64,000 nt of DNA, from NCBI GenBank assembly GCA_947652605.1, contig OX393577.1, positions 65,930,108 to 65,994,107 of the forward strand. Reading direction: 5' to 3'. The DNA comes from Elmis aenea. Its lineage: Eukaryota; Arthropoda; Insecta; Coleoptera; Elmidae. This document shows positions 28,321 to 43,624 of this stretch, in pieces. The stretch's first letter is position 1; each line of letters opens with the position of its first letter. Position numbers and translations under genes: made by a program. The notes under the pieces were generated by a model. The model worked only from the letters and a program-made list of their open reading frames with translations, was not told where the DNA came from and ran no database searches.

Positions 28321-31300
28321 ACAAATCAATAATTAAAATTGTTCAGAAATAGTCGCTCAAGGAACATATGTATTAACTAATGCACGGTATTTTTAGGAAA
28401 TTATTAAAAATTAAAACCAGCTCATTGAAAGACATATGCAAAACAATTGTATTCCTGTAAAGAGGCGATGGATAAACTGTTCCTGTGATATACAAATCAA
28501 TAATTAAAATTGTTTAGAAATAGTCGCTCAAGGAACATATGTATTAACTAAAGCACGGTATTTTTAGGAAATTATTAAAAATTAAAACCAGCTCATTGAA
28601 AGACTTATGCAAAACAATTGTATTCATGTAAAGAGGCGATGGATAAACTGTTCCTGTCATATACAAATCAATAATTGAAATTGTTTCGAAATAGTCGCAC
28701 AAGGAACATATGTATTAACTAAAGCACGGTATTTTTAGGAAATTATTAAAAATTAATACCAGCTCATTAAAAGACATATGCTAAACAATTGTATTCATGT
28801 AAAGAGGCGATGGATAAACTGTTCCTGTGATATACAAATCAATAATTAAAATTGTTTCGAAATTGTCGCTCAAGGAACATATGTATTAACTAAAGCACGG
28901 TATTTTTAGGAAATTATTAAAAATTAAAACCAGCTCACTGAAAGACATATGCAAAACAATTGTATTCATGTAAAGAGGCGATGGATAAACTGTTCCTGTG
29001 ATATACAAATCAATAATAGAAATTGTTTCGAAATAGTCGCACAAGGAACATATGTATTAACTAAAGCACGGTATTTTTAGGAAATTAGTAAAAATTAAAA
29101 CCAGCTCTTTGAAAGACATTCGCATAACAATTGTATTTATGTAAAGAGGCGATGGATAAACTGTTTCTGTGATATACAAATCAATAATTAAAATTGTTCA
29201 GAAATAGTCGCTCAAGGAACATATGTATTAACTAAAGCACGGTATTTTTAGGAAATTATTAAAAATTAAAACCAGCTCATTGAAAGACATATGCAAAACA
29301 ATTGTATTCCTGTAAAGAGGCGATGGATAAACTGTTCCTGTGATATACAAATCAATAATTAAAATTGTTTAGAAATAGTCGCACAAGGAACATATGTATT
29401 AACTAAAGCACGGTATTTTTAGGAAATTATTAAAAATTAATACCAGCTCATTGAAAGACATATGCAAAACAATTGTATTCATGTAAAAAGGCGATGGATA
29501 AACTGTTCCTGTGATATACAAATCAATAATTGAAATTGTTTCGAAATAGTCGCACAAGGAACATATGTATTAACTAAAGCACGGTATTTTTAGGAAATTA
29601 TTAAAAATTAAAACCAGCTCATTGAAAGACATATGCAAAACTATTTTATTCATGTAAAGAGGCGATGGATAAACTGTTCCTGTGATATACAAATCAATAA
29701 TTAAAATTGTTTAGAAATAGTCGCACAAGGAACATATGTATTAACTAAAGCACGGTATTTTTAGGAAATTATTAAAAATTAATACCAGCTCATTGAAAGA
29801 CATATGCAAAAGAATTGTATTCATGTAAAGAGGCGATGGATAAACTGTTCCTGTGATATACAAATCAATAATTGAAATTGTTTCGAAATAGTCGCACAAG
29901 GAACATATGTATTAACTAATGCACGGTATTTTTAGGAAATTATTAAAAATTAAAACCAGCTCATTGAAAGACATATGCAAAACAATTGTATTCATGTAAA
30001 GAGGCGATGGATAAACTGTTCCTGTCATATAGAAATCAATAATTGAAATTGTTTCGAAATAGTCGCACAAGGAACATATGTATTAACTAAAGCACGGTAT
30101 TTTTAGGAAATTATTAAAAATTAAAACCAGCTTATTGAAAGACATATGCAAAACAATTGTATTCATGTAAAGAGGCGATGGATAAACTGTTCCTGTGATA
30201 TACAAATTAATAATTAAAATTGTTCAGAAATAGTCGCTCAAGGAACATATGTATTAACTAATGCACGGTATTTTTAGGAAATTATTAAAAATTAAAACCA
30301 GCTCATTGAAAGACATATGCAAAACAATTGTATTCCTGTAAAGAGGCGATGGATAAACTGTTCCTGTGATATACAAATCAATAATTAAAATTGTTTAGAA
30401 ATAGTCGCTCAAGGAACATTTGTAATAACTAAAGCACGGTATTTTTAGGAAATTATTAAAAATTAATACCAGCTCATTGAAAGACATATGCAAAACAATT
30501 GTATTCCTGTAAAGAGGCGATGGATAAACTGTTCCTGTGATATACAAATCAATAATTAAAATTGTTTAGAAATAGTCGCTCAAGGAACATTTGTATTAAC
30601 TAAAGCACGGTATTTTTAGGAAATTATTAAAAATTAAAACCAGCTCATTGAAAGACATATGCAAAACAATTGTATTCCTGTAAAGAGGCGATGGATAAAC
30701 TGTTCCTGTGATATACAAATCAATAATTAAAATTGTTTAGAAATAGTCGCTCAAGGAACATTTGTATTAACTAAAGCACGGTATTTTTAGGAAATTATTA
30801 AAAATTAAAACCAGCTCATTGAAAGACATATGCAAAACAATTGTAATCCTGCAAAGAGGCGATGGATAAACTGTTCCTGTGATATACAAATCAATAATTA
30901 AAATTGTTTAGAAATAGTCGCTCAAGGAACATTTGTATTAACTAAAGCACGGTATTTTTAGGAAATTATTAAAAATTAATACCAGCTCATTGAAAGACAT
31001 ATGCAAAACAATTGTATTCATGTAAAGAGGCGATTGATAAACTGTTCCTGTGATATACAAATCAATAAATGAAATTGTTTCGAAATAGTAGCACAAGGAA
31101 CATATGTATTAACTAAAGCACGGTATTTTTAGGAAATTATTAAAAATTAATACCAGCTCATTGAAAGACATATGCAAAACAATTGTATTCATGTAAAGAG
31201 GCGATGGATAAACTGTTCCTGTGATATACAAATCAATAATTGAAATTGTTTCGAAATAGTCGCACAAGGAACATATGTATTAACTAATGCACGGTATTTT

Positions 31301-31744
31301 TAGGATATTATTAAAAATTAATACCAGCTCATTGAAAGACATATGCAAAACAATTGTATTCATGTAAAGAGGCGATTGATAAACTGTTCCTGTGATATAC
31401 AAATCAATAAATGAAATTGTTTCGAAATAGTAGCACAAGGAACATATGTATTAACTAAAGCACGGTATTTTTAGGAAATTATTAAAAATTAAAACCAGCT
31501 CATTGAAAGACATATGCAAAACAATTTTATTCATGTAAAAAGGCGATGGATAAACTGTTCCTGTGATATACAAATCAATAATTAAAATTGTTTAGAAATA
31601 GTCGCACAAGGAACATATGTATTAACTAAAGCACGGTATTTTTAGGAAATTATTAAAAATTAATACCAGCTCATTGAAAGACATATGCAAAACAATTGTA
31701 TTCATGTAAAGAGGCGATGGATAAACTGTTCCTGTGATATACAT
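28321..31744 (+). repeat. 3424-bp tandem block duplication, copy 1 (20 monomers + 4 bp)
   Basis: Markers GACTTATGC, TATGCTAAAC, CTCACTGAAAG, CATTCGCATAAC (29117), AAAGAATTG, CAAATTAATAATT, GTAATCCTGC and TAGGATATTA (31301) recur in order 3424 bp later. A few private differences exist, such as GTAATAAC near 30421 and GTAAAAAGG near 29480. Confidence 0.85.
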
Positions 31745-34700
31745 ACAAATCAATAATTAAAATTGTTCAGAAATAGTCGCTCAAAGAACATATGTATTAA
31801 CTAATGCACGGTATTTTTAGGAAATTATTAAAAATTAAAACCAGCTCATTGAAAGACATATGCAAAACAATTGTATTCCTGTAAAGAGGCGATGGATAAA
31901 CTGTTCCTGTGATATACAAATCAATAATTAAAATTGTTTAGAAATAGTCGCTCAAGGAACATATGTATTAACTAAAGCACGGTATTTTTAGGAAATTATT
32001 AAAAATTAAAACCAGCTCATTGAAAGACTTATGCAAAACAATTGTATTCATGTAAAGAGGCGATGGATAAACTGTTCCTGTCATATACAAATCAATAATT
32101 GAAATTGTTTCGAAATAGTCGCACAAGGAACATATGTATTAACTAAAGCACGGTATTTTTAGGAAATTATTAAAAATTAATACCAGCTCATTAAAAGACA
32201 TATGCTAAACAATTGTATTCATGTAAAGAGGCGATGGATAAACTGTTCCTGTGATATACAAATCAATAATTAAAATTGTTTCGAAATTGTCGCTCAAGGA
32301 ACATATGTATTAACTAAAGCACGGTATTTTTAGGAAATTATTAAAAATTAAAACCAGCTCACTGAAAGACATATGCAAAACAATTGTATTCATGTAAAGA
32401 GGCGATGGATAAACTGTTCCTGTGATATACAAATCAATAATAGAAATTGTTTCGAAATAGTCGCACAAGGAACATATGTATTAACTAAAGCACGGTATTT
32501 TTAGGAAATTAGTAAAAATTAAAACCAGCTCTTTGAAAGACATTCGCATAACAATTGTATTTATGTAAAGAGGCGATGGATAAACTGTTTCTGTGATATA
32601 CAAATCAATAATTAAAATTGTTCAGAAATAGTCGCTCAAGGAACATATGTATTAACTAAAGCACGGTATTTTTAGGAAATTATTAAAAATTAAAACCAGC
32701 TCATTGAAAGACATATGCAAAACAATTGTATTCCTGTAAAGAGGCGATGGATAAACTGTTCCTGTGATATACAAATCAATAATTAAAATTGTTTAGAAAT
32801 AGTCGCACAAGGAACATATGTATTAACTAAAGCACGGTATTTTTAGGAAATTATTAAAAATTAATACCAGCTCATTGAAAGACATATGCAAAACAATTGT
32901 ATTCATGTAAAGAGGCGATGGATAAACTGTTCCTGTGATATACAAATCAATAATTGAAATTGTTTCGAAATAGTCGCACAAGGAACATATGTATTAACTA
33001 AAGCACGGTATTTTTAGGAAATTATTAAAAATTAAAACCAGCTCATTGAAAGACATATGCAAAACTATTTTATTCATGTAAAGAGGCGATGGATAAACTG
33101 TTCCTGTGATATACAAATCAATAATTAAAATTGTTTAGAAATAGTCGCACAAGGAACATATGTATTAACTAAAGCACGGTATTTTTAGGAAATTATTAAA
33201 AATTAATACCAGCTCATTGAAAGACATATGCAAAAGAATTGTATTCATGTAAAGAGGCGATGGATAAACTGTTCCTGTGATATACAAATCAATAATTGAA
33301 ATTGTTTCGAAATAGTCGCACAAGGAACATATGTATTAACTAATGCACGGTATTTTTAGGAAATTATTAAAAATTAAAACCAGCTCATTGAAAGACATAT
33401 GCAAAACAATTGTATTCATGTAAAGAGGCGATGGATAAACTGTTCCTGTCATATAGAAATCAATAATTGAAATTGTTTCGAAATAGTCGCACAAGGAACA
33501 TATGTATTAACTAAAGCACGGTATTTTTAGGAAATTATTAAAAATTAAAACCAGCTTATTGAAAGACATATGCAAAACAATTGTATTCATGTAAAGAGGC
33601 GATAGATAAACTGTTCCTGTGATATACAAATTAATAATTAAAATTGTTCAGAAATAGTCGCTCAAGGAACATATGTATTAACTAATGCACGGTATTTTTA
33701 GGAAATTATTAAAAATTAAAACCAGCTCATTGAAAGACATATGCAAAACAATTGTATTCCTGTAAAGAGGCGATGGATAAACTGTTCCTGTGATATACAA
33801 ATCAATAATTAAAATTGTTTAGAAATAGTCGCTCAAGGAACATTTGTATTAACTAAAGCACGGTATTTTTAGGAAATTATTAAAAATTAATACCAGCTCA
33901 TTGAAAGACATATGCAAAACAATTGTATTCCTGTAAAGAGGCGATGGATAAACTGTTCCTGTGATATACAAATCAATAATTAAAATTGTTTAGAAATAGT
34001 CGCTCAAGGAACATTTGTATTAACTAAAGCACGGTATTTTTAGGAAATTATTAAAAATTAAAACCAGCTCATTGAAAGACATATGCAAAACAATTGTATT
34101 CCTGTAAAGAGGCGATGGATAAACTGTTCCTGTGATATACAAATCAATAATTAAAATTGTTTAGAAATAGTCGCTCAAGGAACATTTGTATTAACTAAAG
34201 CACGGTATTTTTAGGAAATTATTAAAAATTAAAACCAGCTCATTGAAAGACATATGCAAAACAATTGTAATCCTGCAAAGAGGCGATGGATAAACTGTTC
34301 CTGTGATATACAAATCAATAATTAAAATTGTTTAGAAATAGTCGCTCAAGGAACATTTGTATTAACTAAAGCACGGTATTTTTAGGAAATTATTAAAAAT
34401 TAATACCAGCTCATTGAAAGACATATGCAAAACAATTGTATTCATGTAAAGAGGCGATTGATAAACTGTTCCTGTGATATACAAATCAATAAATGAAATT
34501 GTTTCGAAATAGTAGCACAAGGAACATATGTATTAACTAAAGCACGGTATTTTTAGGAAATTATTAAAAATTAATACCAGCTCATTGAAAGACATATGCA
34601 AAACAATTGTATTCATGTAAAGAGGCGATGGATAAACTGTTCCTGTGATATACAAATCAATAATTGAAATTGTTTCGAAATAGTCGCACAAGGAACATAT

Positions 34701-35168
34701 GTATTAACTAATGCACGGTATTTTTAGGATATTATTAAAAATTAATACCAGCTCATTGAAAGACATATGCAAAACAATTGTATTCATGTAAAGAGGCGAT
34801 TGATAAACTGTTCCTGTGATATACAAATCAATAAATGAAATTGTTTCGAAATAGTAGCACAAGGAACATATGTATTAACTAAAGCACGGTATTTTTAGGA
34901 AATTATTAAAAATTAAAACCAGCTCATTGAAAGACATATGCAAAACAATTTTATTCATGTAAAAAGGCGATGGATAAACTGTTCCTGTGATATACAAATC
35001 AATAATTAAAATTGTTTAGAAATAGTCGCACAAGGAACATATGTATTAACTAAAGCACGGTATTTTTAGGAAATTATTAAAAATTAATACCAGCTCATTG
35101 AAAGACATATGCAAAACAATTGTATTCATGTAAAGAGGCGATGGATAAACTGTTCCTGTGATATACAA
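31745..35168 (+). repeat. 3424-bp tandem block duplication, copy 2
   Basis: Same ordered markers as 28321-31744: CATTCGCATAAC at 32541 and TAGGATATTA at 34725. The junction lies close to the 4-bp ACATAC insertion at 31741. Confidence 0.85.
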
Positions 35169-38100
35169 ATCAATAATTAAAATTGTTTAGAAATAGTCGC
35201 ACAAGGAACATATGTATTAACTAAAGCACGGTATTTTTAGGAAATTATTAAAAATTAATACCAGCTCATTGAAAGACATATGCAAAACAATTGTATTCAT
35301 GTAAAGAGGCGATGGATAAACTGTTCCTGTGATATACAAATCAATAATTGAAATTGTTTCGAAATAGTCGCACAAGGAACATATGTATTAACTAAAGCAC
35401 GGTATTTTTAGGAAATTATTAAAAATTAAAACCAGCTCATTGAAAGACATATGCAAAACAATTGTATTCCTGTAAAAAGGCGATGGATAAACTGTTCCTG
35501 TGATATACAAATCAATAATTGAAATTGTTTAGAAAGAGTCGCTCAAGGAACATATGTATTAACTAATGCACGGTATTTTTAGGAAATTATTAAAAATTAA
35601 AACCAGCTTATTGAAAGACATATGCAAAAAAATTGTATTCCTGTAAAGAGGCGATGGATAAACTGTTCCTGTGATATACAAATCAATAATTAAAATTGTT
35701 TAAAAATAGTCGCTCAAGGAACATATGTATTAACTAAAGCACGGTATTTTTAGGAAATTATTAAAAATTAATACCAGCTCATTGAAAGACATATGCAAAA
35801 CAATTGTATTCATGTAAAGAGGCGATTGATAAACTGTTCCTGTGATATACAAATCAATAAATGAAATTGTTTCGAAATAGTAGCACAAGGAACATATGTA
35901 TTAACTAAAGCACGGTATTTTTAGGAAATTATTAAAAATTAAAACCAGCTCATTGAAAGACATATGCAAAACAATTTTATTCATGTAAAGAGGCGATGGA
36001 TAAACTGTTCCTGTGATATACAAATCAATAATTGAAATTGTTTCGAAATAGTCGCACAAGGAACATATGTATTAACTAAAGCACGGTATTTTTAGGAAAT
36101 TATTAAAAATTAATACCAGCTCATTGAAAGACATACGCAAAACAATTGTATTCATGTTAAGAGGCGATAGATAAACTGTTCCTGTGATATACAAATCAAT
36201 AATTGAAATTGTTTCGAAATAGTCGCACAAGGAACATATGTATTAACTAAAGCACGGTATTTTTAGGAAATTATTAAAAATTAATACCAGCTCATTGAAA
36301 GACATACGCAAAACAATTGTATTCATGTTAAGAGGCGAAGGATAAACTGTTCCTGTGATATTCAAATCAATAATTAAAATCGTTTAGAAATAGTCGCTTA
36401 AGGAACATATGTATTAACTAAAGCACGGTATTTTTAGGAAATTATTAAAAATTAAAACCAGCTCATTGAAAGACATATGCAAAACAATTGTATTCATGTA
36501 AAGAGGCGATGGATAAACTGTTCCTGTGATATACAAATCAATAATTAAAATTGTTCAGAAATAGTCGCTCAAGGAACATATGTATTAACTAATGCACGGT
36601 ATTTTTAGGAAATTATTAAAAATTAAAACCAGCTCATTGAAAGACATATGCAAAACAATTGTATTCCTGTAAAGAGGCGATGGATAAACTGTTCCTGTAA
36701 TATACAAATCAATAATTAAAATTGTTTAGAAATAGTCGCTCAAGGAACATATGTATTAACTAAAGCACGGTATTTTTAGGAAATTATTAAAAATTAAAAC
36801 CAGCTCATTGAAAGACTTATGCAAAACAATTGTATTCATGTAAAGAGGCGATGGATAAACTGTTCCTGTCATATACAAATCAATAATTGAAATTGTTTCG
36901 AAATAGTCGCACAAGGAACATATGTATTAACTAAAGCACGGTATTTTTAGGAAATTATTAAAAATTAATACCAGCTCATTAAAAGACATATGCTAAACAA
37001 TTGTATTCATGTAAAGAGGCGATGGATAAACTGTTCCTGTGATATACAAATCAATAATTAAAATTGTTTCGAAATTGTCGCTTAAGGAACATATGTATTA
37101 ACTAAAGCACGGTATTTTTAGGAAATTATTAAAAATTAAAACCAGCTCACTGAAAGACATATGCAAAACAATTGTATTCATGTAAAGAGGCGATGGATAA
37201 ACTGTTCCTGTGATATACAAATCAATAATAGAAATTGTTTAGAAATAGTCGCACAAGGAACATATGTATTAACTAAAGCACGGTATTTTTAGGAAATTAG
37301 TAAAAATTAAAACCAGCTCTTTGAAAGACATTCGCATAACAATTGTATTTATGTAAAGAGGCGATGGATAAACTGTTTCTGTGATATACAAATCAATAAT
37401 TAAAAATGTTCAGAAATAGTCGCTTAAGAAACATATGTATTAACTAAAGCACGGTATTTTTAGGAAATTATTAAAAATTAAAACCAGCTCATTGAAAGAC
37501 ATATGCAAAACAATTGTATTCATGTAAAGAGGCGATGGATAAACTGTTCCTGTCATATACAAATCAATAATTAAAATTGTTTAGAAATAGTCGCTCAAGG
37601 AACATATGTATTAACTAAAGCACGGTATTTTTAGGAAATTATTAAAAATTAAAACCAGCTCATTGAAAGACATATGCAAAACAATTGTATTCATGTAAAA
37701 AGGCGATGGATAAACTGTTCCTGTGATATACAAATCAATAATTAAAATTGTTTAGAAATAGTCGCACAAGGAACATATGTATTAACTAAAGCACGGTATT
37801 TTTAGGAAATTATTAAAAATTAAAACCAGCTCATTGAAAGACATATGCAAAACAATTGTATTCATGTAAAGAGGCGATGGATAAACTGTTCCTGTGATAT
37901 ACAAATCAATAATTGAAATTGTTTCGAAATAGTCGCACAAGGAACATATGTATTAACTAAAGCACGGTATTTTTAGGAAATTATTAAAAATTAAAACCAG
38001 CTCATTGAAAGACATATGCAAAACAATTTTATTCATGTAAAGAGGCGATGGATAAACTGTTCCTGTGATATACAAATCAATAATTAAAATTGTTTAGAAA

Positions 38101-40439
38101 TAGTCGCACAAGGAACATATGTATTAACTAAAGCACGGTATTTTTAGGAAATTATTAAAAATTAATACCAGCTCATTGAAAGACATATGCAAAACAATTG
38201 TATTCATGTAAAGAGGCGATGGATAAACTGTTCCTGTGATATACAAATCAATAATTGAAATTGTTTCGAAATAGTCGCACAAGGAACATATGTATTAACT
38301 AATGCACGGTATTTTTAGGAAATTATTAAAAATTAAAACCAGCTCATTGAAAGACATATGCAAAACAATTGTATTCATGTAAAGAGGCGATGGATAAACT
38401 GTTCCTGTCATATAGAAATCAATAATTGAAATTGTTTCGAAATAGTCGCACAAGGAACATATGTATTAACTAAAGCACGGTATTTTTAGGAAATTATTAA
38501 AAATTAAAACCAGCTCATTGAAAGACATATGCAAAACAATTGTATTCATGTAAAGAGGCGATGGATAAACTGTTCCTGTGATATACAAATTAATAATTTA
38601 AATTGTTCAGAAATAGTCGCTCAAGGAACATATGTATTAACTAATGCACGGTATTTTTAGGAAATTATTAAAAATTAAAACCAGCTCATTGAAAGACATA
38701 TGCAAAACAATTGTATTCCTGTAAAGAGGCGATGGATAAACTGTTCCTGTGATATACAAATCAATAATTAAAATTGTTTAGAAATAGTCGCTCAAGGAAC
38801 ATATGTATTAACTAAAGCACGGTATTTTTAGGAAATTATTAAAAATTAAAACCAGCTCATTGAAAGACATATGCAAAACAATTGTAATCCTGCAAAGAGG
38901 CGATGGATAAACTGTTCCTGTGATATACAAATCAATAATTAAAATTGTTTAGAAATATACGCTCAAGGAACATTTGTATTAACTAAAGCACGGTATTTTT
39001 AGGAAATTATTAAAAATTAAAACCAGCTCATTGAAAGACATATGCAAAACAATTGTATTCATGTAAAAAGGCGATGGATAAACTGTTCCTGTGATATACA
39101 AATCAATAATTAAAATTGTTTAGAAATAGTCGCACAAGGAACATATGTATTAACTAAAGCACGGTATTTTTAGGAAATTATTAAAAATTAATACCAGCTC
39201 ATTGAAAGACATATGCAAAACAATTGTATTCATGTAAAGAGGCGATTGATAAACTGTTCCTGTGATATACAAATCAATAAATGAAATTGTTTCGAAATAG
39301 TAGCACAAGGAACATATGTATTAACTAAAGCACGGTATTTTTAGGAAATTATTAAAAATTAAAACCAGCTCATTGAAAGACATATGCAAAACAATTTTAT
39401 TCATGTAAAAAGGCGATGGATAAACTGTTCCTGTGATATACAAATCAATAATTGAAATTGTTTAGAAATAGTCGCACAAGGAACATATGTATTAACTAAA
39501 GCACGGTATTTTTAGAAAATTATTAAAAATTAATACCAGCTCATTGAAAGACATATGCAAAACAATTGTATTCATGTAAAGAGGCGATAGATAAACTATT
39601 TCTGTGATATACAAATCAATAATTGAAATTGTTTCGAAATAGTCGCACAAGGAACATATGTATTAACTAATGCACGGTATTTTTAGGAAATTATTAAAAA
39701 TTAAAACCAGCTCATTGAAAGACATATGCAAAACAATTGTATTCATGTAAAGAGGCGATGGATAAACTGTTCCTGTCATATACAAATCAATAATTGAAAT
39801 TGTTTCGAAATAGTCGCACAAGGAACATATGTATTAACTAAAGCACGGTATTTTTAGGAAATTATTAAAAATTAAAACCAGCTCATTGAAAGACATATGC
39901 AAAACAATTGTATTCATGTAAAGAGGCGATGGATAAACTGTTCCTGTGATATACATACAAATCAATAATTAAAATTGTTCAGAAATAGTCGCTCAAAGAA
40001 CATATGTATTAACTAATGCACGGTATTTTTAGGAAATTATTAAAAATTAAAACCAGCTCATTGAAAGACATATGCAAAACAATTGTATTCCTGTAAAGAG
40101 GCGATGGATAAACTGTTCCTGTGATATACAAATCAATAATTAAAATTGTTTAGAAATAGTCGCTCAAGGAACATATGTATTAACTAAAGCACGGTATTTT
40201 TAGGAAATTATTAAAAATTAAAACCAGCTCATTGAAAGACATATGCAAAACAATTGTATTCCTGTAAAGAGGCGATGGATAAACTGTTCCTGTGATATAC
40301 AAATCAATAATTAAAATTGTTTAGAAATAGTCGCTCAAGGAACATATGTATTAACTAAAGCACGGTATTTTTAGGAAATTATTAAAAATTAAAACCAGCT
40401 CATTGAAAGACATATGCAAAACAATTGTATTCCTGTAAA

Positions 40440-43345
40440 GAGGCGATGGATAAACTGTTCCTGTGATATACAAATCAATAATTAAAATTGTTTAGAAATA
40501 GTCGCTCAAGGAACATATGTATTAACTAAAGCACGGTATTTTTAGGAAATTATTAAAAATTAAAACCAGCTCATTGAAAGACATATGCAAAACCATTGTA
40601 TTCATGTAAAGAGGCGATGGATAAACTGTTCCTGTGATATACAAATCAATAATTAAAATTGTTCAGAAATAGTCGCTCAAGGAACATATGTATTAACTAA
40701 TGCATGGTATTTTTAGGAAATTATTAAAAATTAAAACCAGCTCATTGAAAGACATATGCAAAAAAATTGTATTCCTGTAAAGAGGCGATGGATAAACTGT
40801 TCCTGTCATATACAAATCAATAATTGAAATTGTTTCGAAATAGTCGCACAAGGAACATATGTATTAACTAAAGCACGGTATTTTTAGGAAATTATTAAAA
40901 ATTAATGCCAGCTTATTGAAAGACATATGCAAAACAATTGTATTCATGTAAAGAGGCGATGGATAAACTGTTCCTGTGATATACAAATCAATAATTAAAA
41001 TTGTTTAGAAATAGTCGCTCAAGGAACATATGTATTAACTAAAGCACGGTATTTTTAGGAAATTATTAAAAATTAAAACCAGCTCATTGAAAGACATATG
41101 CAAAACAATTGTATTCATGTAAAGAGGCGATGGATAAACTGTTCCTGTCATATACAAATCAATAATTAAAATTGTTTAGAAATAGTCGCTCAAGGAACAT
41201 ATGTATTAACTAAAGCACGGTATTTTTAGGAAATTATTAAAAATTAAAACCAGCTCATTGAAAGACATATGCAAAACAATTGTATTCCTGTAAAGAGGCG
41301 ATGGATAAACTGTTCCTGTGATATACAAATCAATAATTAAAATTGTTTAGAAATAGTCGCTCAAGGAACATATGTATTAACTAAAGCACGGTATTTTTAG
41401 GAAATTATTAAAAATTAAAACCAGCTCATTGAAAGACATATGCAAAACAATTGTATTCATGTAAAGAGGCGATGGATAAACTGTTCCTGTCATATACAAA
41501 TCAATAATTGAAATTGTTTCGAAATAGTCGCACAAGGAACATATGTATTAACTAAAGCACGGTATTTTTAGGAATTTATTAAAAATTAATGCCAGCTTAT
41601 TGAAAGACATATGCAAAACAATTGTATTCATGTAAAGAGGCGATGGATAAACTGTTCCTGTGATATACAAATCAATAATTAAAATTGTTTAGAAATAGTC
41701 GCTCAAGGAACATATGTATTAACTAAAGCACGGTATTTTTAGGAAATTATTAAAAATTAAAACCAGCTCATTGAAAGACATATGCAAAACAATTGTATTC
41801 ATGTAAAGAGGCGATGGATAAACTGTTCCTGTGATATACAAATCAATAATTAAAATTGTTTAGAAATAGTCGCTCAAGGAACATATGTATTAACTAAAGC
41901 ACGGTATTTTTAGGAAATTATTAAAAATTAAAACCAGCTCATTGAAAGACATATGCAAAACAATTGTATTCATGTAAAGAGGCGATGGATAAACTGTTCC
42001 TGTGATATACAAATCAATAATTAAAATTGTTTAGAAATAGTCGCTCAAGGAACATATGTATTAACTAAAGCACGGTATTTTTAGGAAATTATTAAAAAAT
42101 TAAACCAGCTCATTGAAAGACATATGCAAAACAATTGTATTCCTGTAAAGAGGCGATGGATAAACTGTTCCTGTGATATACAAATCAATAATTAAAATTG
42201 TTTAGAAATAGTCGCTCAAGGAACATATGTATTAACTAAAGCACGGTATTTTTAGGAAATTATTAAAAATTAAAACCAGCTCATTGAAAGACATATGCAA
42301 AACAATTGTATTCATGTAAAGAGGCGATAGATAAACTGTTCCTGTGATATACAAATCAATAATTGAAATTGTTTCGAAATAGTCGCACAAGGAACATATG
42401 TATTAACTAAAGCACGGTATTTTTAGGAAATTATTAAAAATTAATACAAGCTCATTGAAAGACATATGCAAAACAATTGTATTTATGTAAAGAGGCGATG
42501 GATAAACTGTTTCTGTGATATACAAATCAATAATTAAAATTGTTTAGAAATAGTCGCTCAAGGAACATATGTATTAACTAAAGCACGGTATTTTTAGGAA
42601 ATTATTAAAAAATAAAACCAGCTCATTGAAAGACATATGCAAAACAATTGTATTCATGTAAAGAAGCGATGGATAAACTGTTCCTGTCATATACAAATCA
42701 ATAATTGAAATTGTTTCAAAATAGTCGCACAAGGAACATATGTATTAACTAAAGCACGGTATTTTTAGGAAATTATTAAAAATTAAAACCAGCTCATTGA
42801 AAGACATATGCAAAACAATTGTATTCATGTAAAGAGGCGATGGATAAACTGTTCCTGTGATATACAAATCAATAATTAAAATCGTTTAGAAATAGTCGCT
42901 CAAGGAACATATGTATTAACTAAAGCACGGTATTTTTAGGAAATTATTAAAAATTAAAATCAGCTCATTGAAAGACATATGCAAAACAATTGTATTCATG
43001 TAAAGAGGCGATGGATAAACTGTTCCTGTGATATACAAATCAATAATTAAAATTGTTCAGAAATAGTCGCTCAAGGAACATATGTATTAACTAATGCACG
43101 GTATTTTTAGGAAATTATTAAAAATTAAAACCAGCTCATTGAAAGACATATGCAAAACAATTGTATTCCTGTAAAGAGGCGATGGATAAACTGTTCCTGT
43201 GATATACAAATCAATAATTAAAATTGTTTAGAAATAGTCGCTCAAGGAACATATGTATTAACTAAAGCACGGTATTTTTAGGAAATTATTAAAAATTAAA
43301 ACCAGCTCATTGAAAGACATATGCAAAACAATTGTATTCATGTAA
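40440..43345 (+). repeat. GCATGG block, copy 1
   Basis: A run of about 17 monomers marked by AAAACCATTG, TGCATGGTAT (40701), GGAATTTATT (41571), AAAAATAAAACC, TTTCAAAATAG and TTAAAATCAGC (about 42955). The same order recurs at about 46430 (offset 5990 = 35 monomers + 5), 58350 and partly 62630. Confidence 0.8.
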
Positions 43346-43624
43346 AGAGGCGATGGATAAACTGTTCCTGTGATATACAAATCAATAATTGAAATTGTTT
43401 CGAAATAGTCGCACAAGGAACATATGTATTAACTAAAGCACGGTATTTTTAGGAAATTATTAAAAATTAAAACCAGCTCATTGAAAGACATATGCAAAAC
43501 AATTGTATTCCTGTAAAGAGGCGATGGATAAACTGTTCCTGTGATATACAAATCAATAATTGAAATTGTTTCGAAATAGTCGCACAAGGAACATATGTAT
43601 TAACTAAAGCACGGTATTTTTAGG

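Larger units (their letters stand above)
20205..31705 (+). repeat. Large intra-array duplication, copy 2 (contains LINE copy 2)
   Basis: Partner of 3125-14285. It differs by scattered single bases (for example CGATATAG near 22731 against CGAAATAG near 5651; ACATGTGC near 22135 against ACATATGC) and by two extra monomers between about 26050 and 26400. The LINE fragment inside appears unchanged. Confidence 0.8.
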
